Assembly (NCBI RefSeq): GCF_003073045.1 | Contig: NC_037598.1 | Coordinates: 7,082,342-7,146,341, forward strand | Direction of reading: 5' to 3' | From: Pomacea canaliculata | Taxonomy: Eukaryota > Mollusca > Gastropoda > Architaenioglossa > Ampullariidae | DNA length: 64,000 nucleotides | Shown here: piece by piece, positions 1 through 13,572 of the stretch | How the letters are laid out: every line of letters begins with the position of its first letter | How positions within the stretch are numbered: the first letter of the stretch is position 1 | The notes under the pieces: model-generated | Told to the model about the DNA's origin: nothing | The model's database searches: none | The model's input: the letters and a program-made list of their open reading frames with translations, nothing else | Program-made: the position numbers and the translations under genes

Positions 1-734
1 GATTTTCTTGGCCTCAAAGTCTCTTTAATTTATCTTGGCCTAAGGTAACCATATGCAGATCTGCTGTTGCAACTGTACCAAACAGATAGATCTCTTGCTT
101 CTCATGTGCTGAACAATTGCTTTCTGTCTCCACACCAAGCTTAAAGAAATTTGGGTATCACTTGTTTTCTTTTTTGGATACCACTATTTTTAATTCCTTT
201 TGTTTCCAGTAGTCTAAAATCACAATGACTCTTATAGTTCATGGTTTTCTCCCTTTTTTCTCTTCTCCCTGCCACCCTCAGATGCTTTCTTGTCTTGCAT
301 GGACTCCATTTTTGATAATTGTGATCTTTATGGCTGTTGGTGAGTACTTTTTGTAGTTTGATTCTTTGAGGCAGTTCTTGCTTTCTTTGTTACTCAGCTG
401 TCTATGTGCATACATTCATCATGCTTGATTCACATTAGATGCATAATACATGCATTCTGCTTGTCTTGTATTTGAAAATAATAGTGACTTTAAATTTTTT
501 TTAGCATAGTTATTCGATAAATGACTTATATGTTCTTTCGTTCTGTGTGGTCCCACTTTAGTGGCCACTCCAGTGTGTTTTAATTTAGTTTTGCTTCCTC
601 CGCATGGTATAACAGCTTATATTGTAAGTTATTCAGAGTTTGACATGTGGAGTGAATGTTTGTGACCTAATCATTCTCATCAATCATCATTTAAATTTCT
701 AGTTGTGATCTAGTCTGAAATATAGTTGTAACTG

Positions 735-825
735 TGCCCCTGTACTCAGTGATCAATGCGATCACAAGGCATGTACAATAGCACTCGGTGATTGTTACGA
801 TCACAAAGCATGTACTATAGCATGG
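735..825. repeat. Imperfect tandem duplication, about 43-bp unit
   Basis: Two adjacent copies of a segment containing GTGATY...GCGATCACAARGCATGTACWATAGCA lie in the intron left of the first visible helicase exon. No gene content is seen. Confidence 0.6.
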
Positions 826-979
826 CTATGTATTAATGTAAATCTTTCAAGAAAGCTTGTTTAGTGTCTAGAATAGGAAAATATATTAACTAAGATTACA
901 TGCACAAGGTCTTATTAGAAGTAATCTTTGGCTTAATTTTGAAGAAAAACAGAATCACTAAGACCAAAATTTTCTCCAG

Positions 980-3900
980 GTGTGTGCACATATTGCTTTT
1001 ATGTCATCAGAAAATCAACAGACAAGCTTTCAAAGGAGTTGCCACTGAAATCATATAGAGCAGGGAAACTTCTCAGTTACATAAACCGTGGATTTGAAGA
1101 TAAAGGAGAAAAATTAAATGAGCAAATGCGTTCAGAAATGAAGGTTCTGAGGTGTGTATATCATTTTACCCCCAAGAATTCTTATTAATTCTTGTCTTTA
1201 CCATCATTTTATTTCACAAACTTTGTATTTGATGCAACACATTTGCCTTTCAAATTTGCTTTTGTGTGTTGTTACACAACTTTGATCCTGTCAGCAATAG
1301 GATAGAATGAACTGTAATCTTTTTAAGTGGAATTGCAGATGATGATAATGATGTTGATGATGATGATGGTTGTGCTTAATAAGTGATGAAAATGATAAGT
1401 GATGACATTTTGTGACTTTTGCATATCAAGGAGGGAGGCTACAAAACAAATTAATTGAAGGGCATCCAAAGACCCAAACAGAAAATAAAATTCTCATCGG
1501 CAGTTTGGAACTCTCTCAATCCTCAAACTACTGTGAGGGAGAAAAAGGAAATTAGATTATATCTAGATTTCTTTAGTTATTGCATCCTCTGTACTCTATC
1601 TGTGATATTTTGTTGAGGAAATCACACAGTAATAATCCTTATTTAAAGTTTTGTCTATGCTCCGAGCAGGAGTGTGCTAGAGGAGGAGCTTGCATTCAGT
1701 AGGTATGCCAAGAAGCTGAGCACTCTTTTGCACTGTGAGGAAGCCCAGGTGGAAGTGGAACTTCACAAATATGACATGATAGCCACCATGAAGAGGAGAG
1801 GAGCTTCTTCTTTGGTTTTGGAGGTAAATGAAATCCCTTTTAAAATACAGCTAATGTGTAAGGCTGGGTACAAATTTCAATTTGTGATATTGTGAAGTTT
1901 TGCATTTCCTTTACCTTAAAAATGTTTTTAAAATATTGGTTGCCTTAATAACAGAAATTATGACTTCAATCTTTTGGTCATAAACAATTGTTCATATTAA
2001 ACTGTGTTAGAGATAGGAGAATGGTAATTTACACAAAAGAAGCCTTACTAACATAGGTAAATTGGTGTTTATTCACTTTCATATTTCTCATGTTAAATTT
2101 ATTTGAGAGAGGGACATTTATGATTGGAAACTGGAGATATTAAAGAGAAGACTAATATGTTATAATGATACTAGTACATGCATAGAATAATAAGCTCTCA
2201 TTTTCACCAAGTCTGCAGACATTAGAAACATTTAAAAAAAAAAACTGTTAAGGTTCCTGGTCTAGCAGAAAATAGACCTTCAGTTCTGAGGGGAGACCAT
2301 ATACTGGCGAGAATCCTGGACAAAGATGGACAAATAGGTACAGAAGAATACCAGGGCTTTGTTCATGATGTGGAACAAACACGGCTTGTTCTTGGGTTTC
2401 ATAAGAAGTAAGTTTAGTACTTTACCTATTCTTTAATAAGTTGATTTCTCTAGACTGAATGTGCAGCTGATACAAAATTTGATGACTGCATAGACGCCCA
2501 TAGGATCAAAAATGAGAGTCTTTGCAGGATCCCTTAAATTTGGGCTAGCATATGATAATGATGCTGATGATCCTGATGTTAAGTTAAGGAGACTTATACA
2601 GCAAATTAATCCCTAGCAACAGATCAAGATGCTAAGTAGAGTCTGTCAGCTTGTTCTTGGTGTTTAATGAGGGATGATAAATACCCAGAAAAGTAAGTAG
2701 TTGATGGGGTGGCGTGAATAGTGAGTTCTACTGCTTGAAAAGTGGTTTATGTGAAGGGGAGATAGACACAGAATTAAAAGTAACTGAAGACAATCCTTGT
2801 ACGTGACAGTGATGCCAACTCTTTCCTTATGCTGTCGTTATCTCCCTTGATTTAGTAAGACACCATTTCTGCAAAGTAGGTAATAGGGAAGCAACAGGGA
2901 GTTTTTCAGACAGAGGCCCGAATAGTCCTTGAGCAATGACCTGTTTTGCAGTTGAGTGCACGAACCATCACTCAATGAAGCCTTCCTAGTGGCTGATATA
3001 ATAATAATTATTTTAACGATGTTTTCTAGTTACTGCTAATCACAGTTTTAATGTAATGTTTAAACATCATCAGTCACTATGAGTGTGTGAGGCAAACTGT
3101 TTATGAGACAGATTGCCTTTAGCTGCCTTACTTTTTTCTGTTGCTTATATTTTCATATTTGTTATTAAGAGGTAGATATTACATTCTGCTTCAGCCTGCT
3201 GAACATCTTCCAGAATGACTTGGAGTTTCACGTACAGTTTGTCTTAAACCGGATGCCTCTGCTTCTGCAACATCGTGCCATAGAGACAGCAGAGGAGGAG
3301 GAACAAGACATGGAAAGTCTTCTATTTCCATCATATGACGTTGTTGGGGTTTGGGGTACATTCCACGATCCAGCCCAGCCCCTTTCGTGAGTTTTACAAT
3401 TTCCTGATGATGCTAGTTATGTGTAATGTACATTAAATTATCGACTGTAGATATATACCTTTGTGAACATCTGGGCTGGAGTTTCTTGGAGTGGAGAAAA
3501 GGTTAATCCCTAGATATTTATCTTCTTGTGGTCTATAGCTGGAAAATATGTTTGAGCGGTTGTAGGATTGCTTATTTTTTCACTTTCAAAATTGTTTTAT
3601 TCAAAATACTTGCTTTATAATAAACATTTTATTCACAATTTGTTTGTTTGAGTATAATGGGTGTTACAGCTGCCATGACGTAAGACCATTTCTGCAAAAG
3701 TTAATGCATAATTGCCAGGTAATAGGAATGGGAAACTAATTAGCGGGAAACTAATAATTATTTGGAAATATTACATCCCTCCCTTGTGAGCTGCCACATC
3801 TGTACACATCTGATCCTGCTGTAGTCCAAACAGGCTAATATACTGTGTAGTACATACACCCATATAACTAAACCGTTGGTAGAGATCCCATACCAAGAAT

Positions 3901-6900
3901 GCAGTTTACTTACAAAAGTGGGCAGTATTCCTTATACTCAGGGAAACTACCTTGCTTTGAATTTGTATGAGCAGTTGGTAAAATTCCTATTATATATATA
4001 TGTGTGTGTGTTTGGTCTTATACCTTTCATTTCAAGTCATTGCATCTGTCTCTTTGCTGATTTTCTGCTTCAGTTTCTATTCAGTGAACCCTGCACCTAA
4101 CAAGGAGCAGGACTGCGCTATACGACACATAGTGGCAGGAACCTCTCGCCCAGCTCCATACATTGTGTTTGGTCCTCCCGGCACCGGAAAAACATATACT
4201 ATTGTTGAGGCTATCAAGCAGGTATGTAGGAAACTTAAGTAGAATTTTAAGCTTAGTCTTAAGTTTTAATTTCCTACCACAGTACCATAAAACAAAAGAA
4301 ATTGAATAAATCTGTAAACAAGAAAAAGAGAAAATGTTAAGAATCAAAACCTGCACCCAGATGTCCTCACTTAGAGCTTAACTATTGATATGCATATCAT
4401 GTGATTGTATGGTCAACAGGTGGTCAAGTGCTTCCCTCATGCACGAATTCTTGCCTGCGCTCCTTCTAACAGTGCTGCTGACAATATTGCAGAAAGACTT
4501 TACGAGCACCTTGATAAAGATGTCTTGTTACGAATGAATGCTGCTAGTCGAAATAGACGGACCATCCCTCAAAAGTTGTTGGTGAGAAATTAAGCATGGT
4601 GTTCGTCAGGTTTTCCCCCATTAACCTGCATGCATTGAAAAATTGTGATCTCTCATAATAAATGGATTCTGTTTGTTGTGACTGCTGACTGAGGATGTTT
4701 TAGTGTGGTGTTTTATTGAATGCATTTTGAAGATTTTGCACTTGAAGAAAGAGTTCATTACAGAAAGCTGTTTTTATTTCTGACTGTTAGTGTTTTTTCT
4801 TTTCGTACTTAGGTTTCCTCCACCTTCTTTATGTGCTTTTGTGCCTGTCTTTGTGTATGAAGATACATTTTATGCTTACTCTAAGATGTGTGCTTGTGTG
4901 CCTGTGCTGATGCTGGGGAAAGTCTGCATTAAAATAGAATTATAAAAACGAAATGAAATATTTGTTTTGGCTTTAGAGGGAGAAACAGAAATGGTTAGAG
5001 CACCAGCATGAAAGGAAATTGAGCTGGTTTGATACATGCAAATCTTATAAATGTGTAGCTTGGTCTTTCGCTGTTGTTGGATAATCTCATCTAACATACA
5101 GTGGGTTACTATGAATTAATGATTTATTTTCTTTCTTAAAATGATTGAAGTGAGGCAAGGTTGAAAAAGTGATGTAGAACTCTTATTAAAACAACTGTTA
5201 GATGGCTGCTTCCCTTTGAAAGTTTTATTATGTAAAATTTGTGTAGCGATATTTTCTAAAATTGATAGGTGGAACTATCTGTTAAGTGATGCCATGATAA
5301 ATGTAGTGGCTAGGAATGTGTTAATTTGAACCATAAATTTTTAAATTTTTCTTATAAAATAGCTTCTTGTCAACTTTAAATAAAAAGGTCCTTGTACAGG
5401 CAGGGAATTGTAAGTGGTTCACTGTTTCTAATATGTCAAACATGGAAGCAAGAGCCCAGTCCCGCCTTTTACCTGCCATTGCTGCTGAGTAGGTAGGTGA
5501 ATGAGACCCAAGTTACACATGAACTGTCAAACATCTACTCCAAAGCTGAAGACATAAACCCCAAGGTTATTTTTTTTACTTTATTATATTTTCTGTTCTA
5601 GGATATTTGCAATGAGGATAAATCAGGACATACCATATTTCCAGGCAAAGAAACCCTGCAGAAAAAGCGTGTCATTGTGTGCACCCTTATCACAGCTGGA
5701 AGGTATTGTACATTATATTTATTTAGTGTTTATGTATCACATGTAACATCATAACTATTTATTAATGCACCATCTTATTTATCAGCATGCTTTGAGTGGA
5801 CAGGGTACAGAATATCATGTTTTAATGTCTACCATGGTGATCCTTTTTAAAAAATCAGTCCAGGAATGACTTCAGACTCTGTGCAGAAGTAATTAAATTT
5901 CAAGTACCTTTTGTACATGCTTGTGTTTCCTCTCGAGTTTGTTTAGGATTTTTCCTTTTTTTTAATATTAGGCTTGCTTCAGCCTGCTTTCCACCTGAGC
6001 ACTTTACACATGTATTCATCGATGAAGTGAGCCAGGCAACAGAGCCGGAATCTCTTGTACCAGTTATCAACATACTGAGCATGACAAACCGTGACAAGGG
6101 GGGACAACTAGTGCTTGCAGGAGATCCCAAACAGTTGGGGCCAGTCCTGCACTCACCATTGGCACGCCAGTTTAACTTAGGTTTGTTATTAATTTTTCAT
6201 ATTCTCTTGCTTTTAATTTCTTTTAATTATCATCATCATCATCATCATCATCATCATAATTATTTGTGTAGGGCCAAAAAATAAATAAAAGATAAAAGAG
6301 TTTCATGGCTTAGTGACTTTAGAGACAGTAATCAAGTGGTTGCCATGTCTCGGACACACCATGTGGAAAGCAAAAGTCAACCATCTCTCTCCTCCATGCT
6401 TATTTTTTCTGAATAAGTTAGGAACCCATTTCTTCAGGATTTCAACTGGGTGAATCGGGGATAGAAGATGGGGTGGGGGGAATTTTTCAGTGCCTGCCAA
6501 ACAGTCCTCAAACCATTTACCTTTTACTCCACTGTTTAGCACACTAACCATCAGACTACCGAGCCTACTCAATGCTCATAGTGTAACAATAGGATGACCT
6601 TGATACCTCCAGATGACAGTTAAGTGTTAACATCCTACATTGTCACATTGACCATGGAAAAAGTTTTGTTAACCATACATATTTTACTGTCATTACTGTG
6701 ATTTCTTTACTTATGTGTTTGAGACAGGAAACAAAGCTATAACACATTATACATGTGGCATTTCAGATGAATCCCTCATGGAGCGACTGATGAGAACCTT
6801 GGAGCCATACAAGCGCTTCTCCAAACCTAAAGATGGCCAATACTATGATGTTCGAGTGCTTACAAAGCTGGTAAAGAACTACCGCTCCCACCCTGAAATC

Positions 6901-8077
6901 CTTATAGTGCCCAACAAACTGTTTTATGATGGAGAATTGGAACCTTTTGCAGACAAATCCTCAAGAGAACAGCTTTGTGGGTGGGATGGTTTGCCAAATA
7001 AAAAAGCACCTGTGGTGTTCCACGCTGTTATAGGGGAAGACATGCAGGAGGCAGGGTCTCCATCCTTCTTCAACCCACAGGAGGTGTCTGTTGTAATCAG
7101 CTACATTACCAAGCTGGTCGGCATGAAGATTTCCCCACAACAAAAAATTGAAGCAAGGGATATTGGCATCATCTCCCCATACAAGAAACAGGTGATCTAT
7201 ACTTTTTTATTATTGGTGTAGTCTGATTCTTAAACAGGTAGGTGAATTTCCAAAAACATGCACCCACCACCAGGCAAAATTGGTATGATTCTTTTTTTAA
7301 AAAAAATAAATGTTCCTGTATTTTATTCATTTAATTTCTCAGTTCTGTGGTTCATTTGTAAAATTTCCTTTCACAAGAATTATATTTTTCAGGTGCAAAA
7401 AATTCGTAGTCAGCTGACCAAGCTAAATATCGATGACATCATGGTTGGGTCAGTGGAGGAATTTCAAGGTCGGGAGAAAAAGATCATCATCATCAGCTCT
7501 GTGCGCAGCCAGCCAAAGTTCATGCAGACTGACCTCAAGTTTCGTCTAGGCTTCCTTACAAACCCAAAAGTTAGTTAAATCATTTAATGAAAGTGAACTA
7601 AATACATACAGGGCTCATGGTTTTTCTACTTGCCTCTCTTTATTCTTTCTCTTTCTTCTTTGACTTTACCAGATGACATAAAGGGTTACACTAGCTCTTT
7701 AACCATTGAAAAAGTTGTCTCACCTTACAGTGAGCTAGCATGTGCCTGGTGGGCAATGCCTGTAGCACAGATGGCCCCACTTGACCAACTCGCAAGTTTT
7801 CAGCACAGAGTATGAGTCGCATTTGGAAAGAACAGAGGCTAGTGAACAACACAGTAACCATAAAAATACTGGTATGCTGGCATTGCATTTGGCCTTTTAA
7901 GCTGTAAGAGGGCAGTTGCTCATCTATTACTGCTCTGTATGCCACCCACATGCCAGCTCACTGTCAGGAGGGGCGGCAACATTTTTGATGGTTAAAGAGC
8001 TAGTATAACCATTTATCTTGATTTGTCATGTCATCTGGTAAGTCTCAAAAAAAAAAATTTACTCTCAAAATTAAAAT

Positions 8078-8119
<42 letters not shown>

Positions 8120-9458
8120 CTTAAAGAAACTTTTGATGGAGATCAGTATTTTCTTTCCTTTTGGAATGAACATCAATGAACAAGTTTGTTATCTAATGGG
8201 GTATAATGCATGCGTTCATATTACCAAATAAAACTCCAAAATTATAAGCTCCACCCTGATTAGAATGTGTTTTGATCACTCTCCACCCTGATTAGAATGT
8301 GTTTTGACAGTGATCATTGCTTGAATCCATAAGGACTTTATGCTTCACAGTAACTGGGTTTTCTCTGTTAGAACACTGGAGTCTCATTTTGTAGGTATGT
8401 CTATTCAGATTAGGTTTTAATGAAGGTGAAATGAACAGATCAAAAGCATAAAATGTGATTGTCTAAATCCTTTTATTTAACTGGCAGAACTATGTTTTTT
8501 TTAATGTCTTACTGTACATGGTTACTTGCTCAGCACCCAAGTTCACCGTGATATAGCCTTAGTTGCTGGCGCAGCGTTAAACACAAACAATTTAAACAAT
8601 CAGCATGCAATTATGCTTTTTTTTTTAACCTATATATAGTCAAGCTTACCGTCACCAATAAAAGTGTGGAACATCAGCTCCTGTAAAGCAAACAGGGTTT
8701 GTGTCAATGTGTAAATTTAGTTGAAGTTTAATAAAATCAATTAAAATCTTGTTTCAGAGGTTCAACGTAGCCTTGACACGAGCAAAAGCGCTGCTGGTTG
8801 TGATAGGCAATCCCACCATTCTTTCATGTGATCACAACTGGCGGACGTAAGTTTTCATTTTTGAGAAGTATTTTAATTCAGGAAAATGTGTTAGTAATCA
8901 ACAATCACAAATAGTAATATTAAAAAACCCATATCAATGGCTTATTTAACCTCAGCTATTCAGTCTTTTTGAAGTGAAAAAATGAAATAAAGCAATTTAT
9001 TTATTTGTTAATATGATTAATGAAATTGTTATTATTTGCTTGATGTTTTCTGTCTTGAAAGAGAATCTTGAAATCCATTAAAACGTCCGTTACTGTATTG
9101 TGTAAATGCAATAGATCAGCTACAATCAGTTCCTTTTGTTATGACTCATCATCCTTCATTTGCAACAGCATGCAGATTAATATCTTTGCCAGTGATGATA
9201 ATTATATCTGGGTAATACTAAAATAAGTAGTTTCATCATCCTGTAATTGCTGGGCTTGACTAAAAAACAGATGTGCAATCCCTATCATTAGTTTGGCTGA
9301 AACAAGCTTTATTAGTGAGCTGTTTTTTGATTCATTTTACAGATTCATCACATATTGCAATGAGATGGGATATGTACGTGAACCACAGCTTATGACAGCA
9401 ATGAATGAAGAGTACATGGAAAAGTTGCTTGATCAGATGTCAATCACCCAGCAGTAAT
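980..9458 (+). CDS. MOV10: MOV10-like SF1 RNA helicase, 5' end outside window
   Basis: ATP-dependent Upf1-like RNA helicase of the MOV10/SDE3/Armitage group, which in other animals unwinds RNA in RNP granules and acts in small-RNA silencing, retroelement restriction and mRNA decay. Exons read from phase and GT-AG sites: 980-1151 (start could be 1011), 1670-1823, 2253-2407, 3195-3386, 4074-4221, 4420-4581, 5602-5702, 5972-6180, 6767-7191, 7393-7569, 8758-8846, 9343-9458 (TAA), about 700 residues. Visible motifs: [16 protein letters not shown] before the core; motif I GPPGTGKT; Ia [58 protein letters not shown] region [32 protein letters not shown]. Human MOV10 is about 1000 residues, so roughly 300 N-terminal residues lie left of the window. 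The C-terminal tail is shorter than in vertebrates. Motif II reads DEVS where I recall DEAG in human MOV10. Assignment to MOV10 rather than MOV10L1 is likely but not certain. Confidence 0.93.
6290..6572 (-). mobile_element. tRNA-derived SINE in helicase intron
   Basis: Read on the minus strand, the head resembles a tRNA. GGTAGTCTGATGGTTAGTG looks like a box A region, followed about 30 bases later by GGTTTGAGGAC, a weak box B. About 220 bases of body follow, then an A/T-rich end running into a (CAT)n microsatellite at about 6229-6257 as the 3' tail. It lies wholly between the exons ending at 6180 and starting at 6767, so it is a spliced-out insertion. The long frame inside it is not a gene. 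Confidence 0.6.
7666..8041. mobile_element. Foldback MITE, 376 bp, in helicase intron
   Basis: The ends are inverted repeats: TTACCAGATGACAT at the left and its complement ATGTCATCTGGTAA at the right. Further inside, the arms pair over about 110 bases with small gaps (ACTAGCTCTTTAACCAT and CAGTGAGCTRGCATGTG occur in both). No transposase frame is present. The family is not recognised, and I do not see a clear target duplication. It sits in the intron between exons 7393-7569 and 8758-8846. Confidence 0.7.
8249..8312. repeat. Tandem duplication, two 32-bp units
   Basis: CTCCACCCTGATTAGAATGT and the following bases are repeated directly, at 8249-8280 and 8281-8312, within the helicase intron. 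The two units are nearly identical, so the duplication is recent. Confidence 0.8.
8530..8605 (+). mobile_element. Relic of SINE-like 3' tail
   Basis: The segment with GTGATATAGCCTTAGTTGCT, then GGCGCAGCGTTAAACACAAA, resembles a tail sequence I recall from abundant SINE-like repeats of mollusc genomes (AGTTGCTG...GCGTTAAACACCAAAC). Only the tail is recognisable. It is one of the clues for a molluscan source; a repeat-library search would settle it. Confidence 0.4.
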
Positions 9459-11584
9459 GGAGAGTTACAAGTTTCTTACAGAATTTGTACAGAACAGCTG
9501 TTTGGTCAGTGCCAATAGTCCTCAGCATACCCCGGTGTACATTAGTGTCAAATTATTTGTCACTGTACATGTTTTTTTCTTGCATAGTTTAAGTGATAAT
9601 CTCATATGTTATGCTTCCCAAGATGTGGTCTTTATATTTCCATTGCTTTTATTGCATTTCTTGGTTTTTGTATTTACAATTTCTTGGTATTGAAAGTTTA
9701 ACTACATCAGCATTAGTTGTATGTGTACATTTTATTTGTGAGCATAGTTTTAAAGGTACAGTGGCTTAAATATGAGCTTGAAAACAGCGAGTCCAAGTGA
9801 TTACTGCAGACAAGTCATGAATGGAAGCTGTTATGTGATATGATGAGAACATTTCTTAACATTTGTAGTTTATACTTACAACTTTTAAATACATAAGGTT
9901 GTTGATTTTATGCAAAGTGTAATATTGCTTTAGAGTTTTTGCTAAAGGAACTCTTAAAGGTCTTAGTAAGATGCTTAGAATGGATAAAGTATTTCCACTC
10001 TTTTGTGAGGAAGAAACGAAAGGCCTTTTTGAGTTATCTCACTACCTACTATGAAATATAGGACACTCATGTTGTGCAAAAATATGGATAGTTCATAGGT
10101 GCTTTTGATTAATGATAAAGCCATGAAAAAATGTCAGGTTTACATTAGCTTTGTTGTCATTGGTTACTAAACATTGTCTTTCCATTTTCAGTTTTTCAGA
10201 AAAGCTTTAAGCACTAAACAATAGTCAATCATTCCATTTATTCACTGCATTAGGCTATTAAATCTGCAGAATTTATAGACGCAGTAATTGAAAAGACACA
10301 CTTTTTCTCTCTCTCACACATTTTCATTCACACCAACTATTTTTCATTTATTAGAAAACAGGAAACCTGTGTAGTGTTTATAACACACAAGGTCACATAT
10401 CTGCTGGTATCGTAAGTTCAACCAACTCTTAAATACCCCCTAATGCCTCGGCTTTTGAAATTTTCCAGAAGAGTACCACTTTAAAAAATTCGTGTTGACC
10501 AAGTACCACCTCCCAACCCTAGCCCCTACATATATATACTAGTCTAGGACTTAGTATTAGGTTCGCTGGTATTTAGTAAATGATTTAGTGGCAGTGATTT
10601 ATTTTGGCACATGGTGTTCCTGTGCCACCCATCATACCTTCGTGTACCAGGGGCCCTGATTGGATCACCCTATCACTGAGCCAAAGTCTGGTGTAGAATA
10701 GCTGTACCTTGTTTTAGAAGCCTTCTGTAGTTCTTGCTATTATCAAATGTAGCAGAACTAGGACTTGATAGAAATTTATTTTGTGAAGTGCAAGTGTAAG
10801 GTTTTCTCAGGTTACAAGTCTGAGAGAATGGCCTTGGCTGCTGAATACTTAGTTCTTTACAGTTTAGTCCAACAGGTTAGTCAAAAAGCCCTTTGCTGCA
10901 ACTAATTTTTTTCAACTACTTTAAGATAACTCATATTTCCTTGGTTCCAGAATTGCTGACTGTGCTCCTATTAGTTATTATTATTGTATGTTGCTGTTTT
11001 TGTAAAGGGATTTTGAGCTCACCATGATAATGGGTAAAGGTGCTATTAGAATGAAAGATATTATTAGTGCTATTGTAGTGTGTGTGTGTGTGCATGAAAG
11101 TGTGTGTGTGTGTGTGCAGATGCTGCTGGTAGATAAGATTTTTGGAATAATTAGCTAATTTCACACTGACATGTTTCTTTTGGCTTGGAAGACAGGGTTG
11201 GGTTGTGACACTTCCTCCTGATCATATTTACAAGTGCCAATAGACTTGGCCAAGCCTCAGAACTTGATGAACTTGATGAACACTTTCCTTTACAAAGGAG
11301 ATACTATGCACCCTGCTGTTTTAAGTCTACAGGTTTTCTTGAGTGTTTAGACAAGCAGCAGCAGTCTGGGATAAGGTTTTATGTCCCCAAAAGCAGCAAC
11401 TTAATGTGCAGCTATTATCCCTGTTGGATTCTTTCATGAGCATATGTCAATAAATCTCATGTAAAAAGTAAAATAATTTAAATATTATTTTTATGTGTTG
11501 AGAGTCAGAAATTTTCCAAGGGTTATAAATGTCTATTTCCTATATTTACCATGTACTTGAGTCTATTGCAGGTTTACATTTGGA
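9459..11584. other. Helicase 3' UTR and intergenic stretch
   Basis: AT-rich sequence with no convincing coding region. An AATAAA at about 11449 is the first clear poly(A) signal I see downstream of the helicase stop, but it is far away and may not be the one used. (TG)n tracts lie around 11080-11120. Confidence 0.5.
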
Positions 11585-11599
11585 TTATGTTATTTGCAG

Positions 11600-12165
11600 A
11601 AAACACATGTACACAGGGTAATATGTTTGTAGCCTTTGGTCTTCAAATTCAGAAAAAGAGGCCACCAGCTCCTTGAGATATTGCAGATGGTGGTTTGTCA
11701 GGTTAGCCTTATAAGCCTTGATCTGTGGGCAAAGTGATAAGGGCAGGGCATTGCAGACATGGGAAGTGGGGGCGGTTAGACGAAGAAAAATTTTTTTCCT
11801 TTGATGCATGACACATGCAAGGGATCTGCATGCATTAGATGACTGACTTGGCTGGGAGAGCATCAACATCTTAGACAAGCATCCTGGAGCCAGGCCATGA
11901 AGATAGGCATAGCACAGCATGGTCACTTTGTAGTTAACAGCCTGAACTGGCAAATACTGCAACTCTCCATGGAATGGTGCTGTATAGTCAGCTTTATTTT
12001 AATGGAATACAGTAAAAGCAACATTGCTTCAGCGCATTGAAGCCTGTCAAGGAAGGAAGCTGTTAAGGAGGCCAATAAATAGGGAGTTGCAGACAAGTTT
12101 TTTCTTTTGGTTATGGCAACTGTAAAATAGAAAGGTCTGATGTGGGTGATTCTGAAGAACACCAA
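11600..12165 (-). mobile_element. Decayed LINE, C-terminal reverse transcriptase region
   Basis: On the minus strand, the frame at 11585-11962 reads LPVQAVNYKVTMLCYAYLHG followed by LAPGCLSKML, then APTSHVCNALPLS and a final NLTNHHLQYLKEL. This follows the pattern typical of the end of many animal LINE polymerases (LPV..R..YK...L.Y..L.G.AP.YL, then AP..WN.LP, then a short FK..LK.HL). The upstream part at 11923-12165 continues the similarity in another frame, so the copy is frameshifted and dead. It is a short 5'-truncated relic of CR1/L2/Jockey-like type; the exact clade is uncertain. Confidence 0.6.
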
Positions 12166-13572
12166 TATAGTTTTTTAATGTTCTATTTATGTTCAAGGTG
12201 TCTAGTTATGGGTTAACAAAATGACACCAGAGGTAAAGAGTTAAAAGAGAATCAACAAAACACTTCATAGCTTGTAAGAGTTTTCATGTACATCCTGCCT
12301 GAGCAACAAAAATATGCCAATTTGTAAACGAGATTGCCAATGCCAAAACTCACTCCATATCTCATTGCACATATTTTATTTATTGTATATACACGAAATA
12401 TATATTTAAGAGGATCACAACTCTTAATTCACAAAAAGAATATCAAAAATATCCATCATTTAAAATATATGTCTTAAAACTTTAAGCAATATGATAAGTG
12501 AAAACAGGAAAAATACCATCAGTGTGGATCACATATTCCCTGCAACCCACAGTCCCCTCAGAATATGTGTATTGCTTATCAGAACAAATGCCTGCAGCAG
12601 GTGCTTTTTAGTTGTGTACTGTACATCACTCATTAGTTTGTGTTGCATGCCCAGTGACAGTGTGTTGTGTATCATACATCATATGACATGTCATGTTAGC
12701 CTACTACCACTAATGTCACTAACATAATGTCACATTCATGACAGTTCTTTCCCATGCATAAGAGTATCATCACATACATCTGTGCCCTTTCCACATATAT
12801 CATCATGTACATGCACCTATGCATTAGTTTATCATCATCGGAGCAGTTACTACTTTTCTCGTGTAAACACATGAATACAATTAGCATTATAACTGTGTAT
12901 TGTATGTATGATGTATGCTAGAGTATGCTAGAGTATGGCTGTGCTGTCACACATGAATGTAAGCCCTGTAGTGTTGACACCTACACATGCACTCCACATC
13001 GCTGAGCACATCACTATCTTTGCATCTGTTTACAGTCAACCAGGTAGCCAGTCCGCACCATCTGCTACCCAGTCTCTATAAATGTTATCACAGTTACTCT
13101 CCGTACAGAGAGTGCATGTCTACAGCTCCATTGCTTCAGTACACATCAACATGTCTTTAACATAGATTGTCTTGAGAGCTTAAAATACATTTAAAGGCAA
13201 GTATAGAATGAAGGGAAAGGGGCTAAACTGAGAACTGGTCAAAGAAAGTCCCACGAGATGGATGGGGGTTGGGGTAGAAGGAGTAAAAGTTATCAAAAAT
13301 GCAAATCTAAAAAATGTATCTCAATAATATTGTCCGCCACGCACACGAAAGTTTTCCGTCATGAAGGCATTTTTAAGGAGTAAAAAATGTCCATACACAT
13401 CGCAAAATGCACTGCCTCCACTCTCAACCAAAAAAGTCCTGATATCAAATCGCCTTCCTGTTTGTCCTTTGACCTGTGAAAACGGGTGAGCGCTGTGTAT
13501 AGCAGCCGCGTCAAACGAAGGAAAATCTCCTCCTGCACCGGCCGTCCTGTTGACAAGCGGTCTCAACAGACT
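12166..13572. other. Intergenic stretch
   Basis: I see no gene with support here. The 84 codons open on the minus strand immediately after the stop of the membrane-protein gene (13321-13572) are treated as 3' UTR; see findings. Confidence 0.4.

Noticed and set aside
282-339. Possible exon ending in GTGAGT, with a good acceptor before it
   Set aside because: The acceptor and donor look fine, but none of the three frames resembles MOV10 or any family, so it was not added to the helicase gene.
10440-10700. Sequence with GTACCAC and GTGCCACCC motifs, like a worn hAT relic
   Set aside because: No matching inverted ends or target duplication could be found.
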